From Phycisphaerales bacterium (lineage in GTDB: Bacteria; Planctomycetota; Phycisphaerae; Phycisphaerales; SM1A02), in NCBI GenBank assembly GCA_009691725.1, contig SIAP01000003.1, positions 1 to 64,000 of the forward strand: a stretch of 64,000 nucleotides of DNA. The letters are read 5' to 3'. The notes beneath the pieces were generated by a model. That model worked only from the letters and a program-made list of their open reading frames with translations. It was not told the origin of the DNA and did not search any database. Positions 50,815-58,240 of the stretch are shown in pieces. Each line of letters starts with the position of its first letter. Position 1 is the stretch's first letter. Made by a program: the position numbers and the translations under genes.

Positions 50815-52284
50815 ATGGTCATGAAAGAACCAACCGACAACCCCATCCGACCCAGCCGTCCCGGTCACCTCGGTCATTGGAGCAGGGTCGTGTCACTCAT
50901 GCTGTTGCTCATCAACGGGTGTGCGGTCGACGAGCCTCGCACAACGCCGCAATCCATTCCAACAGATCCCGTTCGGTCTGTGCCCGATCATTCGATTCAG
51001 CCGACGCCGCCAGCGACGCTGCCACTGACGCCCGAAGCCACCGACGCAAGTGAGCCACGGGCGGTTGTGAAGTCAGAGCGTCCAATTCCTATTCCGCCCA
51101 AGCCCCTGCCAGCAGCACCAGATGTCGAGCCGAGTGTCGCCATCCGAATCGACACGCTGCCGCCATCGCACATCATCACGCTGCATCACGCAAGTGGGCG
51201 ACTCTGCATCGGCACGACGGATCTCGGCTCGCTGGACTCGGAGCAAACACATGCGACTCCCATAGAAATCCGATTGCAGCGCGGCATGTGGAGCGTGACA
51301 CCGCGCGCAGGCACGACGCTCGAACTCACCGCAGGAGAATTGCTCGTGCGTGCGCCACCAGGAACTGAGCAATCCATTCGCTGGGAGGAGAAGGAATGGC
51401 CGGGTCGGATGCGCATCGTTGCAGCCGCGACTTCGATCGATCTCGTCATGGATGTGCCGCTCGAGACATACCTCCCAGGGGTCATCGCGAAGGAACTCTA
51501 TGGATCGTGGTGCGCCGCAGCCTACGAGGCGCAGGCAATCGCCGCGCGAAGTTTCGCAGTCGTTGAAGAGGCTCGATGGGATGGTCGGCGTCACTACGAC
51601 ATGGTTGCAGGACAGCAAAGTCAAGCGTGGATCGGTGCGACCGACAACGCTCGTGCGCTCGCTGCAGTGCGCCAGACGCGGGGGATCCTGCTGATGCACG
51701 ATGGCACCGTTGTGCCTGCGTACTACTCGAGTGCCTGCGGCGGACGACCCGCGAGCGCGCTGGGTGTGCTGACCGACAATCCACATCACGACATTCCTCC
51801 CGTGTCAGCGGGAACTGGCTTGGCTCGGAGTGCGTGTTGCCAGCTCACCAGGGTTGCAACATGGAATGCGTCGATTCCATTAGTGGCAGTCGAGCTGCGC
51901 GTTCGAGCGTGGGCGAACTCCAATGGTCGTCCAGATCTCGCTGCGCTTGGCAAGACGGCGTCCATCGAAGTCACCGAGAAGAATGCAGCTGGTCGACCGA
52001 CGACGATTCGATTGAAAGATCGCACAGGCGTGGCCGCAAAGATTGCAGCGGAAGACTTTCGCCGCGCGATCAATGCTCCTGGTGACCCGAAGTCCAGCAT
52101 GCGATCGAGCGATTGCACCATCCGACTCACCGCTTCGACCGCCGAATTCTCTGGACGCGGCTTTGGTCACGGTGTTGGTCTCTGTCAGCATGGAGCGCAG
52201 GAGATGGGTCGCGCTGGCCGCACGAGCACCGAGATCCTCGCGCTTTACTATCCAACGGCTGTGCTCGTGAAAGCGTGGGAATAG
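50815..52284 (+). CDS. SpoIID/LytB-domain lipoprotein, putative peptidoglycan lytic enzyme
   Basis: 489 aa. The signal segment VVSLMLLLINGC is a lipobox-type anchor. A Pro/Thr-rich linker (about 35-110) is followed by a SpoIID/LytB domain (about 120-490): VPLETYLPGVIAKELYGSWCAAAYEAQAIAARSFAV has the catalytic Glu position of SpoIID lytic transglycosylases, and FSGRGFGHGVGLCQHGAQEMG is the characteristic end. It probably cleaves or remodels peptidoglycan glycan strands in the periplasm. It is unrelated to sporulation here. The ATG at 50815 or at 50821 could be used. A riboflavin synthase gene follows 3 nt later. Confidence 0.88.
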   Translation: MVMKEPTDNPIRPSRPGHLGHWSRVVSLMLLLINGCAVDEPRTTPQSIPTDPVRSVPDHSIQPTPPATLPLTPEATDASEPRAVVKSERPIPIPPKPLPAAPDVEPSVAIRIDTLPPSHIITLHHASGRLCIGTTDLGSLDSEQTHATPIEIRLQRGMWSVTPRAGTTLELTAGELLVRAPPGTEQSIRWEEKEWPGRMRIVAAATSIDLVMDVPLETYLPGVIAKELYGSWCAAAYEAQAIAARSFAVVEEARWDGRRHYDMVAGQQSQAWIGATDNARALAAVRQTRGILLMHDGTVVPAYYSSACGGRPASALGVLTDNPHHDIPPVSAGTGLARSACCQLTRVATWNASIPLVAVELRVRAWANSNGRPDLAALGKTASIEVTEKNAAGRPTTIRLKDRTGVAAKIAAEDFRRAINAPGDPKSSMRSSDCTIRLTASTAEFSGRGFGHGVGLCQHGAQEMGRAGRTSTEILALYYPTAVLVKAWE

Positions 52285-52287
52285 TCG

Positions 52288-52986
52288 ATGTTTACTGGAC
52301 TGATTCAAGGAATTGGCAGGGTGTGTTCGCGGACGACCACGACCTTTGGCCAACGATTGGTCATCGATGCCCCCAGCGCAATGGTGCCTCAACGCACTGG
52401 CGATTCGATCAGCGTGGATGGCGTGTGCCTCACCATCGTTGAAGTCCGAGGCTCACAGATCGCAGCAGATGTTGTTCCACAGACACTGTCGATGACCACG
52501 CTTGGATCGCTGGCACCTGACGAGCGCGTGAATCTCGAAGCGGCACTGAGGATGGGTGACTCGATGGGAGGTCACAGCGTGCAGGGTCACATCGATTCGA
52601 CCAGCGAGGTGTTGGCGGTCGACAGATCGAGCGGCGGATGGCGAATTCGGCTGCGAACGCCTGCGCATGCGCATGAACTCATCGTGGCACACGGATCGAT
52701 CGCCGTCGATGGAGTGTCCTTGACCGTGGCCCAGTGCGGCGACGGTTGGTATGAGGTGGCGATCATCCCCGAGACCATCGCACGAACAACGCTTGGCGAG
52801 TTGGTCGTTGGTCATCGCGTCAATGTCGAAGTGGATCTCCTCGCACGACTGATCGATGCGGCTGTTCGACGCCACCTTGGCGCGCGCGCCGCTGGCAGCG
52901 CCGCTGGCAGCGTCACTGGCAGCGTCATTGGCAGCGTCACTGGCAGCGTCACTGGCAGCGTCATTGGGAGCATCACCGAAAGCTAG
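52288..52986 (+). CDS. ribE: Riboflavin synthase, alpha subunit
   Basis: 232 aa. Two homologous lumazine-binding halves: MFTGLIQGIGRV...SISVDGVCLTIVEV and MGGHSVQGHIDSTSEV...IAVDGVSLTVAQC. It makes riboflavin from two 6,7-dimethyl-8-ribityllumazine molecules as a homotrimer. Core riboflavin synthases end near residue 200; here the last 32 residues are a 12-bp-encoded tandem repeat of VTGS/VIGS-like units, probably disordered and dispensable. It starts 3 nt after the SpoIID stop. Its stop overlaps the convergent phosphatase stop in a shared CTAG. Confidence 0.95.
   Translation: MFTGLIQGIGRVCSRTTTTFGQRLVIDAPSAMVPQRTGDSISVDGVCLTIVEVRGSQIAADVVPQTLSMTTLGSLAPDERVNLEAALRMGDSMGGHSVQGHIDSTSEVLAVDRSSGGWRIRLRTPAHAHELIVAHGSIAVDGVSLTVAQCGDGWYEVAIIPETIARTTLGELVVGHRVNVEVDLLARLIDAAVRRHLGARAAGSAAGSVTGSVIGSVTGSVTGSVIGSITES
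52888..52983. repeat. 12-bp tandem repeat encoding the C-terminal tail of RibE
   Basis: Seven 12-bp units (GCCGCTGGCAGC twice, then GTCACTGGCAGC or GTCATTGGCAGC variants) plus an eighth degenerate unit ATCACCGAAAGC, read in frame as AAGS/VTGS/VIGS. The stop codon follows directly. Units differ by single bases, so this array is older than the perfect one at 7209. Confidence 0.93.
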
Positions 52987-54218
52987 TCATCGTTCCACGC
53001 CGCGCAGACCAGCGTGAGGTCGTCGATTTGTGGAAAGTCATGGCTCTCCTCGTCGAGTCGTCGGTCGATTTCTGCGATGAAATCTCGAGGATTCTCGATC
53101 GAGGAGAACTCGTTGAAGACATCCAGATAGCGGCGATTAGGCAGTCGTGGTGCTGCGGGGTCCTGTCCAAGTTCTGGGAAAGCCTGCTCGAAGCCATCCG
53201 TGTACAGCAGCAATTTGTCGCCCGGAGCAAGTTGAACGACCGCGTCCGAAAAAGTTTCGTCCTCAAAGACTCCCAAGAGTCCACCCTGGGTCACAATCTC
53301 TTCGCACATCCCGCCGCGCCGCATCCGGATGAGTGGAGGATGCCCCGCGGTGGAAACGGTCATCAGGTGCGTGCGGGTATCAATCACTCCGTAGATGGCA
53401 GTGGCGAATCGCGTGGTGCGACCAGCACGCGCCATCATCTCGGTGTTGACTCGCGCGAGCGCTTCGCTCGGACCAAGGACTCGGTATGAATGCCCAGTGA
53501 TTTCCTTTGTTGGAAGGCTGCGCGAGATCACCAGCGTCAGCAGCGCGGCTGGCACGCCATGACCAACCGCATCGGTCACGAAGAGACCCAGATGATGTTC
53601 ATCCAAACGCATGACATTGTAAATGTCGCCCGACACATACGCGGCAGGACGCCACAGCGCAGCGGATGCGACACCGCCCACCGATGGCAAGACCCGCGGA
53701 AGGAACTCACGCTGCACGCTGGCGGCGAGTTGCAGTTCCTCTTGGATCGTGTCGATCTCGTTTCGGAGTCCTCCCGATGAGCGCATGGCGATCTGAGTGT
53801 CGAGCCGGAGTCGTTGCATCTCTCGTTGTCGGTCGATCAACGCTCTGATCGCAGTTGCGAGGTGCTCTGGGCCCATGGATTGGTCGATAGCGAAAGAAAC
53901 TCCGGCAGGGGCGTGGTCGGCGTCTTGGGATGTACTCACGAGTGCGACGATGGGGATCAAACTCGATACGGCCTCTTCGATGCCCGGTTGCAGCATGTCA
54001 TGTGCGGTGGGAAGTCCGATGATCACGAGCGCCTGCACATCTCGAACGACCATGCTGACTGCCACTGCGTCGAGCGAACCGATGACGAGTGCATCGAATC
54101 CGAACTGCGACGAGAGAACACGAGCCACGGTCTCGTGCGTCTCTCCGGTCTGCACCGACATGACGGCAACGCGCGGTCGCAACTGGCGCAGTGATTGATG
54201 CTCAAGAGGGATGGACAC
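52983..54218 (-). CDS. PP2C/SpoIIE-type serine phosphatase with degenerate receiver domain
   Basis: 411 aa. The N-terminal 130 residues resemble a response-regulator receiver (RVAVMSVQTGETHETVARVLSSQFGFDALVIG) but lack a clear phospho-acceptor Asp (VQALVIIGLP at the expected strand). A coiled linker (QREMQRLRLDTQIAMRSS) leads to a SpoIIE/RsbU phosphatase domain: AAYVSGDIYNVMRLDEHHLGLFVTDAVGHGVPAALL, KLLLYTDGFEQAF and IDDLTLVCA carry the metal-binding Asp residues. Such enzymes dephosphorylate anti-anti-sigma (STAS) proteins. No STAS or anti-sigma gene is adjacent. The degenerate receiver suggests control by protein contact rather than phosphorylation. Confidence 0.85.
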   Translation of the reverse strand: MSIPLEHQSLRQLRPRVAVMSVQTGETHETVARVLSSQFGFDALVIGSLDAVAVSMVVRDVQALVIIGLPTAHDMLQPGIEEAVSSLIPIVALVSTSQDADHAPAGVSFAIDQSMGPEHLATAIRALIDRQREMQRLRLDTQIAMRSSGGLRNEIDTIQEELQLAASVQREFLPRVLPSVGGVASAALWRPAAYVSGDIYNVMRLDEHHLGLFVTDAVGHGVPAALLTLVISRSLPTKEITGHSYRVLGPSEALARVNTEMMARAGRTTRFATAIYGVIDTRTHLMTVSTAGHPPLIRMRRGGMCEEIVTQGGLLGVFEDETFSDAVVQLAPGDKLLLYTDGFEQAFPELGQDPAAPRLPNRRYLDVFNEFSSIENPRDFIAEIDRRLDEESHDFPQIDDLTLVCAAWNDD

Positions 54219-54258
54219 GAGAATCGAAGTGTATGGGATCGTCTATCGTCTGCTGTTG

Positions 54259-54558
54259 ATGGCACACAAACTCACATGCGCTGAAGTGGACGCACTGCTG
54301 CCGACGGTCTCAAAGTGGTCCCGGCGCGACCACCTTCTTGAACGAACCTTTGTCTTTGTGAACTTCATCGAAGCGATGCGGTTCGCAAATGAGATTGCGA
54401 ACACTGCCGAGGATGTGCAACATCACCCCGACATGCTCATCACATACAACCGGGTCACTCTGGGGTATTCGACGCACGATGCACAGGGTCTCAGCGCGAA
54501 GGACTTTGAGGCAGCGCGTGTTGCCGATGGGATCTATCAGCGGATCGCAGCCCACTGA
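54259..54558 (+). CDS. Pterin-4a-carbinolamine dehydratase
   Basis: 99 aa from ATG 54259, the expected size; the ORF-track start adds an unconserved N-terminus. Motifs: FVFVNFIEAMRFANEIA, AEDVQHHPDMLITYNRVTLGYSTHDAQGL with the three catalytic His positions, and GLSAKDFEAARVAD. It dehydrates 4a-hydroxytetrahydropterins formed by aromatic amino acid hydroxylases; in bacteria without those it is proposed to act in other pterin or cofactor metabolism. No hydroxylase gene is in the window. TATCGT lies 9 nt before the ATG. Confidence 0.93.
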   Translation: MAHKLTCAEVDALLPTVSKWSRRDHLLERTFVFVNFIEAMRFANEIANTAEDVQHHPDMLITYNRVTLGYSTHDAQGLSAKDFEAARVADGIYQRIAAH

Positions 54559-54577
54559 ATGGGTCCCCCGAAACGGG

Positions 54578-55636
54578 TCATGACGAAGTCTGCGCGAGGG
54601 TGGTTCGTACGAACTGTGCACGCGCTTCGAGTTCGGCATCGCCACCCTCTGCGGCGCGCGGATCGATGACAGAGAGGTGCGCCGGTTGCACCTGCAAAAG
54701 CAGCCGTTGGAGGCGTGCGAGATCCATCGGCAGCAGTCCCAGCACGATGCCGAGACGCATTCGACTGAGGTTTCGTGTCGCACTTGCAGCGGTCAGGAGT
54801 CGCGCCGCGGTCAAACTCGCTTGTGCCCGAAAGACCAGGTCTTCGATGCGATTGCGCTGCTTCTCCATCGCCGCAGCACGCGCATCGCGCTCGTAACTCA
54901 TCAACTTGGGAAGGACATTTCCATGGAACTCTCCCAGCAAGTCTTCTTCGGAGGCGCCCAGCGTCGTTTGGTTTGAGAACTGAAAGAAGTCGCCGCTGGA
55001 CTCCGACCCCTCGCCGTAATAACCGCGCACTGCAAGATGGAGATCACGCGCCGCACGCTTGATGCGCCCCACCTCGCCAGCGATTTGGACTCCAGGAAGG
55101 TGGAGCATCGCACTGAGCCGAATGCCGCAGCCCACATTTGTTGGGCACGCCGTGAGGTATCCCCACCGTGGGTGAAACGCGAAGTTTGTGGTCTCAGCAA
55201 GACTCGACTCCAGCGCGACCGCGGCGGCAAACGCATCTGGAAGTCGCGAACCTGCGCACAGGAATTGAATGCGAAGATGATCCTCTTCGTTGACCATCAC
55301 GCTGGCGTGTTCGTCGCGTGAGAGAGCGAGTGCCCGTGGCGCGTCGTTGTTTGCAAAGTGACGAGAGACGAGGTGGCGCTCCGCGAGCAAGATGCGATCA
55401 CGCGATGGCGCCGACTGCAGTTCGATCCAGCGAAGGCCTCGGTCACTCTCGTTCGACAGGGAGGGTTGTTCAACCGCCCTCCGCACAACACGCATGATTT
55501 CCAGTCGCACCGCATTGCTCGCACGACTGATGAAGGGGAATCCAGAGATATTGCGCGCCAATCGCACTCGGCTGGTCACGATGACATCGGAATCAGGTCC
55601 GATCTGCGAAAGCGCGGCTGCAAATGGAATCGTCAT
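54578..55636 (-). CDS. mcsB: Protein arginine kinase McsB
   Basis: 352 aa, the usual length. The phosphagen-kinase fold motifs are present: VIVTSRVRLARNISGFPF at the ATP-binding N-terminal region, LTACPTNVGCGIRLSAMLHLPG with the conserved Cys, and QFSNQTTLGASEEDLL. McsB phosphorylates arginines to mark proteins for ClpCP degradation in Firmicutes. It overlaps mcsA as ATGA. The C-terminal portion is rich in Leu/Arg helices. Neither ctsR nor clpC is nearby, and the tyrosine phosphatase at 9.6 kb is a possible counteracting enzyme only by family. Confidence 0.92.
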   Translation of the reverse strand: MTIPFAAALSQIGPDSDVIVTSRVRLARNISGFPFISRASNAVRLEIMRVVRRAVEQPSLSNESDRGLRWIELQSAPSRDRILLAERHLVSRHFANNDAPRALALSRDEHASVMVNEEDHLRIQFLCAGSRLPDAFAAAVALESSLAETTNFAFHPRWGYLTACPTNVGCGIRLSAMLHLPGVQIAGEVGRIKRAARDLHLAVRGYYGEGSESSGDFFQFSNQTTLGASEEDLLGEFHGNVLPKLMSYERDARAAAMEKQRNRIEDLVFRAQASLTAARLLTAASATRNLSRMRLGIVLGLLPMDLARLQRLLLQVQPAHLSVIDPRAAEGGDAELEARAQFVRTTLAQTSS

Positions 55637-56130
55637 GGCGGTGGCGCGTCGAGCGCGTTGAGTGCGTCACGAAACTTTGCAGCGCGTTCATATTGCTCCG
55701 ACGCCACGGCCAGTTCAAGATCCCGCATGATCTTGGCACGCAAGACTTGGGATCGTTCCGCCTCTGCGCCGCCCGTGGGAGCTCGTCCAACATGGTGTGT
55801 TGCGCCCGCTTGAGCGCGTTCGATCATCTGCTCAATCATGGGCATGAACGCGTCGTAGCAGGCGGGGCATCCGAGTGTCGCAGTCTTGCGAAACTCTCCG
55901 AAGGTCAACCCACATGCGTGACAGGTCTGCGAGCGTTCCTTCGAGCGTGCGCCCTCCACTTTGACCGCGGCGGCGAGTTGAGGGAAAATGTCCGCGATGG
56001 GTGATTCGATCGGCAGGGGATATCCGGCTGCGATCGCATGCTCGGGGCACAGATGGACTTCGGCTGACACTCCGTTGCGAATAACGATTTCGTGGACCAA
56101 CGCGTGCTTGTCGCAGTGGTCGCACTTCAT
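55633..56130 (-). CDS. mcsA: McsA-like adaptor with zinc-binding and UVR motifs
   Basis: 165 aa from ATG 56130, which overlaps the kdsA stop. Two zinc-binding pairs: the N-terminal MKCDHC with a later CPEH, and CHACG with CPAC about 20 residues apart. A C-terminal UVR motif follows (LRAKIMRDLELAVASEQYERAAKFRDAL). McsA activates McsB; the adjacency and the 4-nt overlap with mcsB support that role here. The second Cys of the first pair is replaced by His (CPEH), still a plausible ligand. Confidence 0.9.
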   Translation of the reverse strand: MKCDHCDKHALVHEIVIRNGVSAEVHLCPEHAIAAGYPLPIESPIADIFPQLAAAVKVEGARSKERSQTCHACGLTFGEFRKTATLGCPACYDAFMPMIEQMIERAQAGATHHVGRAPTGGAEAERSQVLRAKIMRDLELAVASEQYERAAKFRDALNALDAPPP

Positions 56131-56954
56131 CGGCGGGCGACCACTGTGCGAATGGCAGCAAGGGTTGACAGTAGTTCCGGCATCTGATCGAGTGGCTGAA
56201 TCGTCGCACGATCGCTGAGTGATTGTGAGGGATCGGGATGGCACTCGAGAAAAATCGCATCGACGCCAGCGGCAACCGCAGCGCGCGCAAGCAGTGGCGC
56301 GCGCTCGGGCTGTCCTCCGCTCGTCGCGCCTTCGCCGGGTCGTTGAGTTGAGTGCGTGGCGTCGAAGCAAACGGGGACGCGCATTTCCAACATCTCGCCC
56401 AGACCCGCGAAATCGTTGACGAGTCTGTGGTAACCAAAGAATGATCCCCGTTCCGTCACCATGATTTCTTTGGCCCCACCCTCCCGCAATTTGCCGATGG
56501 CTCCTGCCATCTCGGCAGGTGCCATGAACTGACCCTTCTTCACATTCACCGCCCGACCAGTCGCAGCAGCCGCTGCGAGTAAGTCAGTCTGGCGCGCAAG
56601 AAACGCTGGGATCTGCAGAATGTCAACCACTTGCGCAGCGCGTGCCGCCTGCGAGGGTTCGTGAATGTCAGTTGTGACAGGAACTCCCAGGCGTGACTTG
56701 AGTTGAGCGAGCATCTCGCAACCCCGTGCAAGCCCAGGACCGCGCGGACTCAAGATGCTCGAACGATTGGCCTTGTCGAAACTCGCTTTGAAGACGAAGT
56801 TGAGCCCATTCTTGGCACACGCATCGCGGAGTGTTCCTCCGATGAGCATATTGATCTCGTCACTCTCGAGGACGCATGGCCCGCCGATGATGAGGAGTGG
56901 TCCGCGCCCAAAGGGGACCGCAGACTGTGAAAAAAAGCTGGAAAGGTCAAGCAT
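56127..56954 (-). CDS. kdsA: 3-deoxy-8-phosphooctulonate (KDO8P) synthase
   Basis: 275 aa. Motifs: IIGGPCVLESDEI, FKASFDKANRSS, VPVTTDIHEPSQ, VNVKKGQFMAPAEM and CFDATHSTQRPG. It condenses phosphoenolpyruvate with arabinose 5-phosphate to make the KDO precursor of lipopolysaccharide. GGPCVLES has Cys where the metal-independent E. coli enzyme has Asn, so this is the metal-dependent class by established criteria. It heads kdsA-mcsA-mcsB, each overlapping by 4 nt. The promoter region is the 132-nt gap to the divergent DUF1444 gene. Confidence 0.95.
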   Translation of the reverse strand: MLDLSSFFSQSAVPFGRGPLLIIGGPCVLESDEINMLIGGTLRDACAKNGLNFVFKASFDKANRSSILSPRGPGLARGCEMLAQLKSRLGVPVTTDIHEPSQAARAAQVVDILQIPAFLARQTDLLAAAAATGRAVNVKKGQFMAPAEMAGAIGKLREGGAKEIMVTERGSFFGYHRLVNDFAGLGEMLEMRVPVCFDATHSTQRPGEGATSGGQPERAPLLARAAVAAGVDAIFLECHPDPSQSLSDRATIQPLDQMPELLSTLAAIRTVVARR

Positions 56955-57086
56955 CGTGTGGTCTCAAAGTCCTGCAGAAAATGAACAAGTCGGCTTGTGC
57001 GAGGCGTACTTGTATCCGATAGTCAGCGTAGCGGCACGATGTGCTTCGTGTGCCGAAGAAGCAGCTGTGATTTGGAGGACAGAACC

Positions 57087-57896
57087 ATGGATGAACCGAA
57101 CAACGAGCAAATGCCAGATGATTCACGGTCGTTTACCGAAGCGGTGGAACGATTGCTGAAGGGCTGGTACTCACCGCGCCCCATCGAATTCGTCGCGCCA
57201 CTCAAATTGACCGTCGATGGAAAGACCTTGGGAATCGAAAACCTCTTCCGCATGGTTCAACAGGATCCGCAACGCGGACCTTCGTTCATCCGTGGGTACT
57301 TCGATCGGATTTTCGAGGGCGACGCAGTCGGCGCGAGCCTGATTCCATTCGCCGTGGCGAAACATCGGGTCATGCCACGCATTCAACCTGAATCGATCTT
57401 CGACGGCGTTGACCGCGAATCGATCGCTCACTTGCCATACGTCAACGGAACCGTCATCGTGTTCGTGATGGACATGCCCGAAATGACCGTCAGCGTTTCG
57501 ACCGAGCAGATGGTTCGCTGGGGGATTGGTCCAGAGGAACTCGAAGAAATTGCTCGAAAGAATCTTGGTTCGTACGCACCGGACTTGCAGGTGCAGGTGA
57601 TTGCAAGCCACGACGGAGGGCGCGCTGCGCTGCTTTCCCTCAAGGATGGCTACGACGCGGCGCGACTGTTGTTGGCGAAACTGCACGAGCGGCTTGCGAA
57701 GGAGTTGCGTGGTGACTTCTACGTCGCGACTCCAGCACGTGATGTGTTCATCGCACTGTCGTATGGACCAGAACCATTCCTTCAACGCGTTCGTTCGCGC
57801 ATTGCGCGCGACTACTCCCGGTTGCCCTATCCCATCACGAGTGATTTCTTCATCGTGACACGTGATGGCGTTGCGGGAACCGCACAGGCGGCGTGA
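57087..57896 (+). CDS. DUF1444 family protein
   Basis: 269 aa from ATG 57087, supported by GGAGG about 8 nt upstream, one of the strongest ribosome-binding sites in the window; the longer ORF is rejected. The protein has mixed alpha/beta features (PIEFVAPLKLTVDGKTLGIENL, NGTVIVFVMDMPEMTVSVSTEQMVRWGI, LPYPITSDFFIVTRDG) that match DUF1444 (YtpQ-like) proteins of unknown function. No catalytic motif is clear. It is cytoplasmic. A 59-aa gene follows 61 nt downstream. Confidence 0.78.
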   Translation: MDEPNNEQMPDDSRSFTEAVERLLKGWYSPRPIEFVAPLKLTVDGKTLGIENLFRMVQQDPQRGPSFIRGYFDRIFEGDAVGASLIPFAVAKHRVMPRIQPESIFDGVDRESIAHLPYVNGTVIVFVMDMPEMTVSVSTEQMVRWGIGPEELEEIARKNLGSYAPDLQVQVIASHDGGRAALLSLKDGYDAARLLLAKLHERLAKELRGDFYVATPARDVFIALSYGPEPFLQRVRSRIARDYSRLPYPITSDFFIVTRDGVAGTAQAA

Positions 57897-57957
57897 AGTG
57901 CGGATTGGCGTGCGCGGTCTGTGAACAGCGGAGTCGCTGACCTGTACCCTTCAACGC

Positions 57958-58137
57958 ATGAAGGTCGAACCCATCCTCGCCGAACTCAATCGCCAGCGTG
58001 CCGATCTCACCAAGGACCCAACCGACATCGAGTGGTTTGCTTTGCACCACGCATTCTGTTTCATCTCGTATCACCTCGCGGACTTCCAGAAGTACCTCGA
58101 TGAAGTTGTGAAGCCAGGGGATCCGAAGCCCGAGTGA
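57958..58137 (+). CDS. Small hypothetical protein, 59 aa
   Basis: Missed by the ORF track because it is just under 60 residues. Translated from ATG 57958 to TGA 58135-58137: MKVEPILAELNRQRADL, then WFALHHAFCFISYHL and KYLDEVVKP. It is a compact helix-rich protein with aromatic and His residues (LHHAF). TACCCT lies 7 nt before the ATG, as for other leaderless candidates, and codon use is like the neighbours. It lies between the DUF1444 gene and ileS. I do not recognise a family. It looks coding but could be chance. Confidence 0.6.
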   Translation: MKVEPILAELNRQRADLTKDPTDIEWFALHHAFCFISYHLADFQKYLDEVVKPGDPKPE

Positions 58138-58240
58138 CTGGCGCGGAGACCCCTCGACTGCGGGCAAATCACGCCCATAATCGGGCTTGTTCTGCCCGCA
58201 GAGTGGGTTGATTGATGTGGGCATTACACTCGCAAATCCT

